Of a stretch of DNA of 64,000 nt, positions 7,956 to 17,864 are shown in pieces. A program made the position numbers and the translations under genes. The DNA is taken from contig CAZPIO010000014.1 of assembly GCA_964586235.1 (NCBI GenBank), forward strand, positions 1-64,000. The letters run 5' to 3'. Under the pieces are notes generated by a model that searched no databases, was not told where the DNA came from, and worked only from the letters and a program-made list of their open reading frames with translations. This DNA comes from JAUCQB01 sp964586235. Its GTDB lineage: Bacteria > Planctomycetota > Phycisphaerae > UBA1845 > PWPN01. The first letter of the stretch is position 1; the number at the start of each line of letters is the position of its first letter.

Positions 7956-9944
7956 TCAGTTCGACGGCCGGTAGGTCTCGACGAGGTTCTTGACCACCGT
8001 CGGATCGGCCAGCGTCGTGGTGTCGCCGATCTTGTCCGACTCGCCCTCGGCGATCTTGCGCAGAATCCGCCGCATGATCTTCCCGGAGCGGGTCTTGGGC
8101 AGCCCCGGCGCCCAGTGGATCACGTCGGGCGTGGCGATCGGGCCAATGTGCTTGCGAACGTGCGTCACCAGCTCCTTCTTAAGCGCGTCGGAGTACTCCT
8201 GCCCGACGACCAGGGTCACGTACGCATAAATGCCCTGCCCCTTGATCTGGTGCGGGAAGCCGACCACCGCGGCCTCGGCCACGGCCGGATGCGATACCAG
8301 CGCACTCTCCACCTCGGCGGTCCCGATCCGATGGCCGGAGACGTTGATCACGTCGTCCACACGGCCGGTGATCCAGTAGTAGCCGTCCTCATCACGGCGG
8401 CAGCCGTCACCAGTGAAGTACAGGCCCGGATACGTCGTGAAGTAGGTCTCCTTGAATCGCGGATGCTGGCCGTAGACCGTCCGCATCATGCCGGGCCAGG
8501 GCTCCTCGATGCAAAGAACACCCGAGCCGGGCCCGTCAATCCGCTTCCCCTCGGGCGTGAGCAGCACCGGCTTGACGCCGAAGTACGGGAACGTGGCCGA
8601 GCCGGGCTTGAGCGGCGTACAACCCGGCAGCGGAGTGATCAGAATGCCGCCCGTCTCGGTCTGCCACCAGGTGTCAACAATCGGACAGTGTTCCTTGCCC
8701 ACGTACTTGTAGTACCACATCCAGGCTTCGGGGTTGATCGGCTCTCCAACCGTGCCGAGCAGCCGCAAGCTGGACAGGTTCCGTTTCAAGACCGGGCCTT
8801 CGCCCTCACGCATCAGCGCTCGAATGGCCGTCGGGGCCGTGTAGAAAATGGTGACCTTGTACTTGTCCACCACGTCCCAGAAACGCCCGGCGTCCGGGTA
8901 AGTGGGCACGCCCTCGAACATGACGGTGGTGGCCCCGTTACAGAGGGGGCCGTAGACGATGTAGGAGTGTCCTGTGACCCAGCCGATGTCGGCCGTGCAC
9001 CAGTAGATGTCCCCGTCATGGTAGTCAAATATGTACTTGTGCGACATCGCGACGAAAACCATGTATCCGCCGATGCTGTGCAGTACGCCCTTGGGTTTGC
9101 CCGTCGAGCCCGAGGTGTAAAGAATGAACAGCGGGTCCTCGGCATCCATCCACTCCGGCTCGCACACCGGCGAGGCGTCTTTCATCAGGTCGTGCCACCA
9201 GAAGTCGCGACCGGCCTGCATGTTCACGGGCAACTGGTCCTGGCCAACGCGTTCGTACACAATGCACGTCTTGATGGCCGCGCCCTGTTTCTGGCTCATT
9301 TCCATCGCTTCATCGGCGTTGGCCTTGAGGGTCACCGCTTTCGAGCCGCGATAGACACCGTCGGTCGTGACCAGCGTCTCGCAACCGGAGTCAACGATGC
9401 GATCCGACAGGGACTCGGGACTGAACCCGCCGAACACGATCGAGTGGACCGCGCCGATCCGGGCACAGGCCATCATGGCGATAGCCAATTCCTTTACCAT
9501 CGGCATGTAAATCGAGACGCGGTCGCCCTTCTTGACGCCGCGGCTCTTGAGCACGTTGGCGAACTTGCACACCTCGGCATGGAGCTGGCGATAGGTCAGC
9601 TTGGCGTCCTCGCCGGGCGTGTTGCCCTCCCAGATGATCGCCACCTGGTCGCCTCGCTTGTTGAGGTGCCTGTCCAGGCAGTTGTAGGTGATGTTGGTCT
9701 TGGCGCCGATGAAGTACTTAATGCTGATATCGCCGCTGAAGTCGTACTCTCGGACCTTTGTCCACTTCTCTTTCCAGTAGAACTCCGAGGCGATCTCTCC
9801 CCAGAAGCCCTCGGGATCCTTGATGGAGCGATCGTACATCTGCCGATACTGCTCCATGGATTTGACATACGCCTTGGCCGAGAATTCGGGCGACGGCGGG
9901 AAGACCCGATCGCCGGCCGGTGCGGATACTGCGGTGTCACTCAT
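7956..9944 (-). CDS. acs: Acetyl-CoA synthetase (AMP-forming)
   Basis: A 662-residue acetate-CoA ligase, making acetyl-CoA from acetate, ATP and CoA through acetyl-AMP in the cytoplasm. Diagnostic motifs are present: YTSGSTGKPKG (ATP loop), DTWWQTETGG, YFTGDGCRRDEDGYYWITGR with RVDDVINVSGHR (hinge), and PKTRSGKIMRR near the C-terminus, whose lysine is the usual acetylation site that shuts the enzyme down. Length is normal for Acs. GGAGT lies 12 bases upstream of the ATG. The GNAT domain encoded at the end of the 17865-19748 gene could be the modifying acetyltransferase (inference). An OFA transporter gene follows. Confidence 0.97.
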   Translation of the reverse strand: MSDTAVSAPAGDRVFPPSPEFSAKAYVKSMEQYRQMYDRSIKDPEGFWGEIASEFYWKEKWTKVREYDFSGDISIKYFIGAKTNITYNCLDRHLNKRGDQVAIIWEGNTPGEDAKLTYRQLHAEVCKFANVLKSRGVKKGDRVSIYMPMVKELAIAMMACARIGAVHSIVFGGFSPESLSDRIVDSGCETLVTTDGVYRGSKAVTLKANADEAMEMSQKQGAAIKTCIVYERVGQDQLPVNMQAGRDFWWHDLMKDASPVCEPEWMDAEDPLFILYTSGSTGKPKGVLHSIGGYMVFVAMSHKYIFDYHDGDIYWCTADIGWVTGHSYIVYGPLCNGATTVMFEGVPTYPDAGRFWDVVDKYKVTIFYTAPTAIRALMREGEGPVLKRNLSSLRLLGTVGEPINPEAWMWYYKYVGKEHCPIVDTWWQTETGGILITPLPGCTPLKPGSATFPYFGVKPVLLTPEGKRIDGPGSGVLCIEEPWPGMMRTVYGQHPRFKETYFTTYPGLYFTGDGCRRDEDGYYWITGRVDDVINVSGHRIGTAEVESALVSHPAVAEAAVVGFPHQIKGQGIYAYVTLVVGQEYSDALKKELVTHVRKHIGPIATPDVIHWAPGLPKTRSGKIMRRILRKIAEGESDKIGDTTTLADPTVVKNLVETYRPSN

Positions 9945-10380
9945 TACACAGAGACTCCTTCAAAAGGTAGCCAACTCAAAGGCGGCCATACGTTAGCCGT
10001 CCCGCACAGACATGCCGGTTCGCGGACATGCCCGCTGAGGTAGTTTCTTTTGTTGAGGTTGACCGTTCGCCGGAGGATTGCTCCGACGCCGAGCCGCCAT
10101 GCGACTCCTGTCGGGTTGCGACGACCCGGAGGGCTTTGTCGATTCCCCCCGCCGCGCTCTTCAGGCAACTCGACCGGAAGGTCGGCCCCGCACTTCAATT
10201 GCGGCCGCGAAATACTCGAGCCCCACATGCTAAGCGCTCCTGCGGCTTCACGCAACGGAGATCTGTACCCAGATCGCAATCCCAACATCCGCGCTTTATT
10301 TTTTGGCCTTCACTGGCCGGATATCCCGGCCTTTCTCAACGATGCTTCTTTCGCAAGACGTTGCTAAAAAAGGTTTTAAG

Positions 10381-10386
10381 TATAAT
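10381..10386 (+). promoter_or_regulatory. Possible -10 box (TATAAT) upstream of nifJ
   Basis: An exact TATAAT in an AT-rich pocket (GGTTTTAAGTATAATGG) of an otherwise GC-rich region. The -35 is poor, and the distance to the nifJ start is about 400 bases, so this is only a candidate. Confidence 0.25.
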
Positions 10387-10772
10387 GGCGAAAACAGGTC
10401 AGTGGGGTTGCTGACGGATCAGCGGGATAGCACTCAAAACCTGCGGTTCGCCCCCACCCCCGGCTGCATTGTGCCCCACGACACCCACGAGCCGCCGGCA
10501 AGACCCGCCAAGGGCGCTGTCCCGCCGGACAACCGGACTCGGAGGGGCGGGCAGATCGGCCGGGCCAGAACATCGCTCACGCGTCGCTTCGCTGGAAGAT
10601 CGGCTCGCTTCCTGTTACAGTACGGCACCGCGACAATATGCCGGTATGTGTCCGGCACTATTTGCTACCGCGACCAGGGGCAACCGCTCGCCCCTGAGAA
10701 TGAATCCAGCATCGTTCAACCAAGAACGAGAGCCGATCGGCGATTGTCAGCCGACGGGGCCATGTGTTCCCG

Positions 10773-10778
10773 AAGGAG
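10773..10778 (+). promoter_or_regulatory. Shine-Dalgarno AAGGAG deciding the nifJ start
   Basis: AAGGAG ten bases before the ATG at 10789. It marks that ATG as the start although the frame is open for another 486 bases upstream. Confidence 0.75.
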
Positions 10779-10788
10779 CAAGTTCGAA

Positions 10789-13700
10789 ATGGGTCAGAGA
10801 AACATCATCACAGTAGACGGCAACGAAGCGGCGGCCTCCATCGGCCACCGGGTCAGCGAGGTGATCGCGATCTATCCGATCACTCCTTCGTCGCCCATGG
10901 GCGAGTTTGCCGACGAGTGGTCGGCCAAAGGCCAGAAGAACATCTGGGGCACGGTCCCACAGGTCACCGAGATGCAGTCCGAGGCCGGTGCCGCGGCCGC
11001 CGTACACGGCGCATTGCAGGCCGGGGCACTGGTCACGACCTTCACCGCCAGCCAGGGCCTGCTGCTGATGATCCCCAGCATGTACAAGATCGCGGGCGAA
11101 CTGACCGCCTTCTGCATGCACGTAACCGCTCGCACGCTGGCCACGCACGCCCTGTCGATCTTCGGCGATCACTCGGACGTCATGGCCTGCCGCCAGACCG
11201 GTTTCGGCCTCACCGCGTCCAACTCGGTCCAGGAAGCTCACGACATGGCCTGCATCTCGACGGCCGCGTCGCTGCAAAGCCGCGTGCCGTTCCTCCACTT
11301 CTTCGACGGCTTTCGCACGTCGCACGAAGTGGCCAAGATGGAGCTGCTCTCCGACGACGACCTGCGGTTCATGATGGATGAGAAGCTGGTCAAGGCTCAT
11401 CGCCAGCGGGCTCTCACCCCTGACAAGCCGCTGCTTCGCGGAACGGCCCAGAACCCCGACACGTTCTTCCAGGCCCGCGAAGCATGCAACGGCTTCTACG
11501 ACGCCTGTCCGGACATCGTCCAGGCCGTGATGGACAAATTCGCCGGCCGCGTCGGCCGACGCTACAACCTGTTCGACTACGTCGGTGCGCCCGACGCCGA
11601 ACGGGTGATCATCCTCATGGGCTCAGGTGCGGAAACGGCCCACGCGACGGTGGATTACCTCACCGCCAGGGGCGAGAAGGTCGGCGTGATCAAGGTCCGC
11701 CTGTATCGTCCCTTCTCGACCAAACACCTGCTGCAGACCCTGCCCAAAACGGTCAAGTCGATCGCCGTCCTCGACCGGACCAAGGAGCCGGGCGCCATCG
11801 GTGAACCGCTGTACCTGGACGTCGTCACCACCCTGCACGAGGCTCGCCAGCTCGGGACGTCGCCGCTGCCCTCCGAGCCGCGGATCATCGGCGGCCGATA
11901 CGGACTGTCCAGCAAGGATTTCACGCCCGCAATGGTCAAGGCCGTCTTCGACGAGCTGACCAAGGGCAATCCGAAGCAGCAATTCACCGTCGGCATCATG
12001 GACGACGTCACCCACCTGTCGCTGCCGGTCGACGAGAGCTTCGACATCGAGCCGGAGAGCATCGTCAAGTCCGTCTTCTTCGGCCTGGGAGCAGACGGCA
12101 CGGTCGGTGCCAACAAGAACTCCATCAAGATCATCGGCGAGGAAACGAGCAATTACGCCCAGGGCTACTTCGTGTACGACTCAAAGAAATCGGGCGCCAT
12201 GACCGTTTCGCACCTGCGATTCGGCCCGGGCGAAATTCGCCTGCCGTACCTGATCAAGCGGGCCGGTTTCGTCGCCTGCCACCAGTTCGTCTTCCTCGAG
12301 AAGTACGACGTGCTCAGCTACGCCGCTCCCGGAGCGGTCTTCCTGCTCAACTCGCCGTACGGCAAGGACGAGGTCTGGGACCATCTGCCCCGCGAGGTCC
12401 AACAGGACATCATCGACAAGAAGCTCAAGTTCTACGTGATCGACGGCTACGCAGTGGCCAAGGAGACCGGCATGGGCTCCCGCGTTAACACGATCATGCA
12501 GACGTGCTTCTTCGCCATCTCCGGCGTACTGCCTCGTGAGGAGGCCATCGAGCAGATCAAAAAAGCGATCAAGAAGACTTACGGCAAGAAGGGCGAGGAG
12601 GTCATCAAACGCAACTTCGCGGCCGTGGACGCCACCCTGGCCAAGCTCTACGAGGTGAAGGTCCCCGCCCAGGCCACCGCTAGGCAAGTCCGTCTGCCCA
12701 TGGTGCCCGCCGAGGCCCCGGACTTCGTCCAGCGCGTGACTGCGGTGATGATGGCCGGCAACGGTGATCTGCTCCCGGTGAGTGCCTTCCCGGTCGACGG
12801 CACCTACGACACCGGCACCACCCAGTGGGAGAAGCGCAACATCGCTCTCGAAATCCCGATCTGGGACCCGGCGATCTGCATCCAGTGCAACAAGTGCTCG
12901 ATCGTCTGCCCGCACGCGGCCATCCGGCCGAAAGTGTTTGACGCGGCGTTGCTCGCCAAGGCCCCCGCCGATTTCCGCTCGACCGACTACAAGGGCAAGG
13001 AGTACAAGGGCAGCAAGTTTGTGATCCAGGTCGCACCGGAAGACTGCACCGGCTGCGGGCTCTGCGTCAGCGCGTGCCCGGCCAAGGACAAGTCCAACCC
13101 GAAGCACAAAGCTATCAACATGGAGCCGCAGATCCAGATCCGCGAGCGCGAAAGGCGGAATTACGCCTTCTTCCTCGACATGCCCGACGTGGACCGGACC
13201 ACCATCGAGAAGGTGAACGTGAAGACATCCCAGTTGTTCCGCCCACTGTTCGAGTACTCGGGAGCCTGCACGGGCTGCGGCGAGACGCCTTATGTCAAGC
13301 TGATGACCCAGTTGTTCGGTGACCGTCTGCTCATCGGCAATGCGACCGGCTGCTCGTCCATCTATGGGGGCAACCTGCCGACCACGCCGTACTGCAAGGA
13401 TCACAACGGTCGGGGACCGGCCTGGTCCAATTCGCTGTTCGAAGATGCGGCCGAATTCGGCTTCGGCTTCCGGCTGGCCGTCGACAAGCACATTGAGCAG
13501 GCCCGCGAGCTCCTGGCCCAACTGGGCTCGCAGATCGGCGACAACCTGGCGGCCGACCTGCTCAGCGCCGATCAAACAACCGAGGCGGGGATCAAGGCCC
13601 AGCGAGACCGCGTGGCGGCTCTGCGACGGAAGCTGGCAGGCATTGACGGCGAACCGGCACGAAGGCTGGGCCTCCTGGCCGATTACCTGGTCAAGAAGAG

Positions 13701-14373
13701 CGTCTGGTCCCTGGGCGGCGACGGCTGGGCCTATGACATCGGCTATGGCGGCCTGGATCACGTGCTGAGCATGACCCGCGACATTAACCTCTTGGTCCTG
13801 GACACCGAGGTTTACTCGAATACCGGCGGGCAGGCCTCCAAGTCGACCCCGATCGGCGCGGCCGCCAAGTTCGCCGCCGCCGGCAAGTCGGTCAACAAGA
13901 AAGACCTCGGGCTCATGGCCATGAGCTACGGGCATGTGTACGTGGCCAGCGTGGCCATGGGAGCCAAGGACACCCAGGCCGTCCAGGCGTTCCTGGAGGC
14001 CGAGACCTACCCGGGACCGTCGCTGATCATCGCTTACTCCCACTGCATCGCCCACGGTTACGACCTGGTCCACGGCATGGAACAGCAGAAACTGGCGGTC
14101 GACAGCGGGATCTGGCCGCTTTATCGGTTCGACCCGCGTCGGCGGGCGGCCGGTGAGCCGCCGCTGGTTCTCGATTCGACCCCCAGCGGAAGCTCGGTGC
14201 AGGAGTACATGCGTAACGAGACGCGATTCCGGATGGTCGAGAAAATCGACCCGGCTCGGTTCCAAATGCTCTCGGTTGAGGCGCAGCTCGCTGCCACACG
14301 TCGTGTGGCGGTCTATGATCATTTGGCTAAACTCACCGTGCCCAAGGGAGACGGCAACGGCCACAAGGCGTGA
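10789..14373 (+). CDS. nifJ: Pyruvate:ferredoxin (flavodoxin) oxidoreductase, single-chain
   Basis: A 1194-residue homodimeric-type PFOR, oxidising pyruvate with CoA to acetyl-CoA and CO2 while reducing ferredoxin. Order of parts: PFOR domain I with IYPITPSSPMGEF (28-40), domain II with GSGAETAHATVDYL, the EKR-like linker region, two 4Fe-4S ferredoxin sites (Cys697/700/703/707 and Cys753/756/759/763), then the thiamine diphosphate domain with GACTGCGETPY, GGDGWAYDIGYGGLDH (about 977-992) and DTEVYSNTGGQASKS. The length matches the family. The start at 10789 is set by AAGGAG ten bases upstream. It is followed after 77 bases by its usual dihydroorotate dehydrogenase-like companion and then by acetyl-CoA-using enzymes. 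Confidence 0.97.
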   Translation: MGQRNIITVDGNEAAASIGHRVSEVIAIYPITPSSPMGEFADEWSAKGQKNIWGTVPQVTEMQSEAGAAAAVHGALQAGALVTTFTASQGLLLMIPSMYKIAGELTAFCMHVTARTLATHALSIFGDHSDVMACRQTGFGLTASNSVQEAHDMACISTAASLQSRVPFLHFFDGFRTSHEVAKMELLSDDDLRFMMDEKLVKAHRQRALTPDKPLLRGTAQNPDTFFQAREACNGFYDACPDIVQAVMDKFAGRVGRRYNLFDYVGAPDAERVIILMGSGAETAHATVDYLTARGEKVGVIKVRLYRPFSTKHLLQTLPKTVKSIAVLDRTKEPGAIGEPLYLDVVTTLHEARQLGTSPLPSEPRIIGGRYGLSSKDFTPAMVKAVFDELTKGNPKQQFTVGIMDDVTHLSLPVDESFDIEPESIVKSVFFGLGADGTVGANKNSIKIIGEETSNYAQGYFVYDSKKSGAMTVSHLRFGPGEIRLPYLIKRAGFVACHQFVFLEKYDVLSYAAPGAVFLLNSPYGKDEVWDHLPREVQQDIIDKKLKFYVIDGYAVAKETGMGSRVNTIMQTCFFAISGVLPREEAIEQIKKAIKKTYGKKGEEVIKRNFAAVDATLAKLYEVKVPAQATARQVRLPMVPAEAPDFVQRVTAVMMAGNGDLLPVSAFPVDGTYDTGTTQWEKRNIALEIPIWDPAICIQCNKCSIVCPHAAIRPKVFDAALLAKAPADFRSTDYKGKEYKGSKFVIQVAPEDCTGCGLCVSACPAKDKSNPKHKAINMEPQIQIRERERRNYAFFLDMPDVDRTTIEKVNVKTSQLFRPLFEYSGACTGCGETPYVKLMTQLFGDRLLIGNATGCSSIYGGNLPTTPYCKDHNGRGPAWSNSLFEDAAEFGFGFRLAVDKHIEQARELLAQLGSQIGDNLAADLLSADQTTEAGIKAQRDRVAALRRKLAGIDGEPARRLGLLADYLVKKSVWSLGGDGWAYDIGYGGLDHVLSMTRDINLLVLDTEVYSNTGGQASKSTPIGAAAKFAAAGKSVNKKDLGLMAMSYGHVYVASVAMGAKDTQAVQAFLEAETYPGPSLIIAYSHCIAHGYDLVHGMEQQKLAVDSGIWPLYRFDPRRRAAGEPPLVLDSTPSGSSVQEYMRNETRFRMVEKIDPARFQMLSVEAQLAATRRVAVYDHLAKLTVPKGDGNGHKA

Positions 14374-14450
14374 GGAAAATCGGCGTGCTGACGGAGGCCG
14401 CCGGCCGGGTTCAGACCCGACGGTGTCCCGGCCAGTTGGAGAATTGACTC

Positions 14451-15452
14451 ATGGATCTGTCTACAACCTATCTTGGCTTCGAAATGGCGAACCCCTTCGT
14501 GCCTGGCGCGTCTCCCCTGGCGGACGACCTTGACACGGTCCGCGAACTCGAGGATGCGGGAGCGTCAGCCATTGTCATGCGGTCGCTGTTCGAGGAGCAA
14601 CTGGCAGCCGAGGGCCTCACTGCCGTTCACAACATGGACGTCCCGGCAGAATCCTTCGCCGAGGCCCTGACCTACTTCCCCAGCCCCGACAATTTCGTGC
14701 TCGGGCCGGATGAGTACCTGGAGCAGCTCGGCCGGATCAAGAAAGCCGTCCAGGTCCCGGTGATTGCCTCCCTCAACGGCAGCACGCCGGGCGGCTGGCT
14801 CGACTACGCCAAACAGATGGAACAGGCCGGCGCCGATGCCGTCGAGCTGCACGTATTCCAGATTCCCACGGATCCCGAAGAGCCAAGCGGCGCGAGGTTC
14901 AAGGCCACGGTCGACATGGTCCGTTCCGTCAAGAAGGCCGTGAAGATCCCGGTCGCGGTCAAGCTCTCACCCTTTTATTCGTCGTTCGCCAACGTCGCCC
15001 GCGAACTCGAGAAGGTCGGGGCCGACGGCCTGGTGCTCTTCAATCGCTTCTACCAGCCGGACATCGACATCGAGAATCTTGAGATCGTGCAGCATCTCGA
15101 GTTGTCTACCTCGGCGGAGTTGCCCTTGCGGCTGAGATGGCTGGCGATCCTTTCCGGTCGCGTGTCGCTCTCCCTGGGGGTCACGGGCGGCGTGCACACG
15201 CCCCTGGACGCCATCAAGGCCGTCATGTGCGGAGCCCATGCCGTACAGATGGTCTCGGCCCTGCTGCAGAACGGTCCGCAGTATATCCAGACGATGATCC
15301 GCAAGGTCGGTCAATGGCTGGAGGAGCACGACTACAGCTCGCTGCGACAGATGCAGGGCAGCATGAGCCTGCAGAAGTGCCCGAATCCACGGGCCCTGCT
15401 GCGTGGCAATTACATGAAGATGCTCCAGACCTGGAAGGAATGGAATAGCTGA
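14451..15452 (+). CDS. Dihydroorotate dehydrogenase-like flavoprotein associated with PFOR
   Basis: A 333-residue TIM-barrel FMN protein of the dihydroorotate dehydrogenase superfamily. Family signatures include MDLSTTYLGFEMANPFVPGA, IPVAVKLSPFYSSFAN, GADGLVLFNRFYQPDIDIE and LGVTGGVHTPLDAIKAVMCG (phosphate/FMN loop). It belongs to the variant often encoded next to nifJ, not to the pyrimidine-pathway pyrD locus, so its substrate is uncertain. Here it begins 77 bases after nifJ, with GGAG 11 bases before its ATG, suggesting an operon. A role in electron transfer or side-product metabolism of PFOR is inference. Confidence 0.85.
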   Translation: MDLSTTYLGFEMANPFVPGASPLADDLDTVRELEDAGASAIVMRSLFEEQLAAEGLTAVHNMDVPAESFAEALTYFPSPDNFVLGPDEYLEQLGRIKKAVQVPVIASLNGSTPGGWLDYAKQMEQAGADAVELHVFQIPTDPEEPSGARFKATVDMVRSVKKAVKIPVAVKLSPFYSSFANVARELEKVGADGLVLFNRFYQPDIDIENLEIVQHLELSTSAELPLRLRWLAILSGRVSLSLGVTGGVHTPLDAIKAVMCGAHAVQMVSALLQNGPQYIQTMIRKVGQWLEEHDYSSLRQMQGSMSLQKCPNPRALLRGNYMKMLQTWKEWNS

Positions 15453-15686
15453 TCCGGGACCGGCATGGGATACACGCGACAGCCCACCGCATCGGCCAAC
15501 GGCAGGTTGCCTGATCAACGACGGCCTGCCGCTCGTGAGAGCACCGTTTGGCTTGGCATTGACGCGAGCGGAGCCCATAGCAGAAGATACGTAAGGTCGG
15601 TATGCTGACCGCAAGATTACCGACAGCGCCAGCCCACGGCCAGGGCGTGTGGGCGGTGTCCTTGTTTCCGGGAGGAGTCCAGCCAG

Positions 15687-17858
15687 ATGCCTCTGAGCAG
15701 CGCAGCACCACAAGCCGATCAGGCAGACCGTCAGAAGCCCCGTGACCTCGAACCTCTGTTCGCCCCGCGGTCCATCGCCGTCGTCGGCGCGTCCCGCCGC
15801 ACGGGGACGGCCGGCAGCGACATTTTCCGCAACCTGATTTTCGGCGGATATACCGGCGTGGTATACCCCGTGAACCCCAAAACCAAGAGCATCATGGGCA
15901 TCCGTTGCGTGCCCAGCGTCTCGGCGATCGATGAGGCCGTGGACCTGGCGGTGCTGATCGTCCCCGCCCCGGCCGTGGAGGGAGTCGTTCGCGAGTGTTC
16001 TGATCGCGGGACGAAGCATTTCCTCATCATCTCCGCCGGCTTCAAGGAAATCGGCGGCGAGGGCCTGGAACGCGAAAACAGCCTCAAGGCCCTGGCCCGG
16101 GAGCGAGGGCTGTTTATTGTGGGCCCCAACTGCCTGGGCATCATCAACACGCATCCGGACGTGCGCATGAACGCCGCTTTCGGCGGCGAAATGCCGCAGG
16201 CCGGCTGTCTCGGCCTGATTTCCCAGAGCGGGGCACTCGCCGCCGCCCTGCTGGACTACGTTGAGGGACAGGCTATCGGTTTCTCCCGGTTCGTCAGCTT
16301 CGGCAACAAGTGCGATGTTACCGAAATCGACCTGCTCAGAACCATTGCCGCCGACCCGAGCACCAAGGTCATCCTGATGTACATCGAGGACCTGTCCGCC
16401 GGGCAGGAATTCGTCGATGCCGCCCATGACATCACCCATGGCCCCAACCCGAAGCCGATCCTGGTGATCAAGACCGGCCGGACGCAGGAAGGCGCAGCCG
16501 CCGCGGCCTCCCACACCGGATCACTGGCCGGGTCAGACGAGGTCTATGACGCCATCTTCTCCCAGGCCGGAGTGATCCGGGTCGAGTCGGTCGGCGAGCT
16601 GTTTGATCTGGCCGAGATGTTCGCCGATCCGGCCGTGTCCCGAGGACGCCAGACGGCCATCGTCACCAACGCCGGCGGCCCGGGCATCATGGCCACCGAT
16701 GCCTGCATCCGCTACGGCCTGAAGCTCGCCAAGTTCCAGGAATACACCACGAAATCGCTGAAGTTCCAGCTCCCCCCGACCAGCAATCTCAAGAACCCCG
16801 TGGACGTCATCGGCGACGCCCGTCACGACCGCTATCGCGTGGCCCTGGACGCCGTCACCGCCGATGAGGGAGTCGACCAGGTCCTGGTCCTGGTGACGCC
16901 ACAGTCCATGACCAACGTCGTGCAGATCGCCGAGGTCATCGGCGAGAGCAAACAGTTCTGCGAGAAGCCCATTTCGGCCTGCCTGATGGGCCTCGAGGAC
17001 GTGGCTCCGGCCATCGACCTGTTGCAGAAGAAGTACGGCGTGCCCAGCTACCGTTTCCCCGAGAACGCGATGAAGGCCCTGACGGCCAAGGCCAAGTTCG
17101 GTGAATGGGTCCGCTCGCCCGAGCAGGAATACCAGGTTTTTGAGGTCGACCGCGAAGGGGCGAGGCAGCTTTTCACGGAGGAGCGACAGGCGGGACGCCC
17201 CCAGCTCGTCGAGCTCAAGGCCCTGGAGGTCTTGCGCCACTACGGGTTCCCCCTGGTTCCCTACGGCCTTGCCAAGTCGGCCGACGAGGCCGCCTCCGCC
17301 GCGGAGAAGATCGGATACCCGGTGGTCATGAAGATCTCCGGCCCCAAAATCCTCCACAAGACCGACGTAGGCGGAGTAAAGCTCAATCTCCGCGATACCG
17401 ACTCCGTCCGCCAGGCGTACGACGCCATGATCGCTTCCGTGCGCGGCAAGATGGGTCAGGACGTCGAGATCTGGGGCGTGCTCATCCAGAAGATGCTCCC
17501 GCCCGGCAAGGAAATCATCCTGGGCGTGACCCGCGACCCGCGGTTCGGCCCTCTGCTGATGTTCGGTCTGGGCGGCATCTACACGGAAGCCCTGCGCGAC
17601 GTCGCCTTCCGCCTGGCCCCCATCCGCAAGAACGTCGCCAGCGAGATGGTCACCAGCATCCGGTCCTACCGGCTGCTCCAGGGTGTTCGGGGCGAAGCCC
17701 CGTCGGACACCGCAGCAATCGCGGACTGCATCATGAGGCTGTCCCAGTTCGTCACGGAGAATTCGGAAGTCAAGGAACTCGATATCAACCCGTTAATTGT
17801 CTACCCCCGCGGCAACGGAGCGATGGTTGCCGACGCGCGGATTATTCTGTCGGAGTAA
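15687..17858 (+). CDS. Acetate-CoA ligase (ADP-forming), fused alpha-beta
   Basis: A 723-residue ADP-forming acyl-CoA synthetase, which can convert acetyl-CoA, ADP and phosphate to acetate and ATP, the energy-yielding step of acetogenic fermentation. The N-terminal CoA-binding Rossmann domain starts with RSIAVVGASRRTGTAG. The succinyl-CoA ligase-like domains carry the phosphohistidine loop ASHTGSLAGSD. The C-terminal third is an ATP-grasp domain (YPVVMKISGPKILHKTDVGG; PPGKEIILGVTRDPRFGPLL). GGGAGGAG lies 12 bases before the ATG. Related proteins often end in a GNAT acetyltransferase domain (Pat/PatZ); this one does not, but the next gene does. Only six bases separate the two genes. Confidence 0.92.
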   Translation: MPLSSAAPQADQADRQKPRDLEPLFAPRSIAVVGASRRTGTAGSDIFRNLIFGGYTGVVYPVNPKTKSIMGIRCVPSVSAIDEAVDLAVLIVPAPAVEGVVRECSDRGTKHFLIISAGFKEIGGEGLERENSLKALARERGLFIVGPNCLGIINTHPDVRMNAAFGGEMPQAGCLGLISQSGALAAALLDYVEGQAIGFSRFVSFGNKCDVTEIDLLRTIAADPSTKVILMYIEDLSAGQEFVDAAHDITHGPNPKPILVIKTGRTQEGAAAAASHTGSLAGSDEVYDAIFSQAGVIRVESVGELFDLAEMFADPAVSRGRQTAIVTNAGGPGIMATDACIRYGLKLAKFQEYTTKSLKFQLPPTSNLKNPVDVIGDARHDRYRVALDAVTADEGVDQVLVLVTPQSMTNVVQIAEVIGESKQFCEKPISACLMGLEDVAPAIDLLQKKYGVPSYRFPENAMKALTAKAKFGEWVRSPEQEYQVFEVDREGARQLFTEERQAGRPQLVELKALEVLRHYGFPLVPYGLAKSADEAASAAEKIGYPVVMKISGPKILHKTDVGGVKLNLRDTDSVRQAYDAMIASVRGKMGQDVEIWGVLIQKMLPPGKEIILGVTRDPRFGPLLMFGLGGIYTEALRDVAFRLAPIRKNVASEMVTSIRSYRLLQGVRGEAPSDTAAIADCIMRLSQFVTENSEVKELDINPLIVYPRGNGAMVADARIILSE

Positions 17859-17864
17859 CGAGCA

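Larger units (their letters stand above)
9945..10788. other. 844-bp divergent intergenic region between acs and nifJ
   Basis: No gene is supported here. The nifJ frame stays open upstream to 10303, but that part is low-complexity and lacks homology. The only regulatory-looking element is a perfect TATAAT at 10381-10386, without a convincing -35 at the right distance (TTGCTA is 14 bases upstream). Confidence 0.5.

Noticed and set aside
7731..10043. Long plus-strand open frame (770 codons)
   Set aside because: It is antisense to acs, which has all family motifs; the frame is open only because of high GC and codon bias.
10303..10788. N-terminal extension of nifJ
   Set aside because: No similarity to PFOR; a strong AAGGAG sits just before the ATG at 10789, and the protein from there has normal length.
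12181..14364. Long minus-strand open frame opposite nifJ
   Set aside because: Antisense shadow of a clear PFOR gene; no homology or ribosome site seen.
14451..15452. Assignment as pyrimidine-pathway pyrD
   Set aside because: The gene follows nifJ and belongs to the PFOR-associated variant, so a pyrD symbol would mislead.
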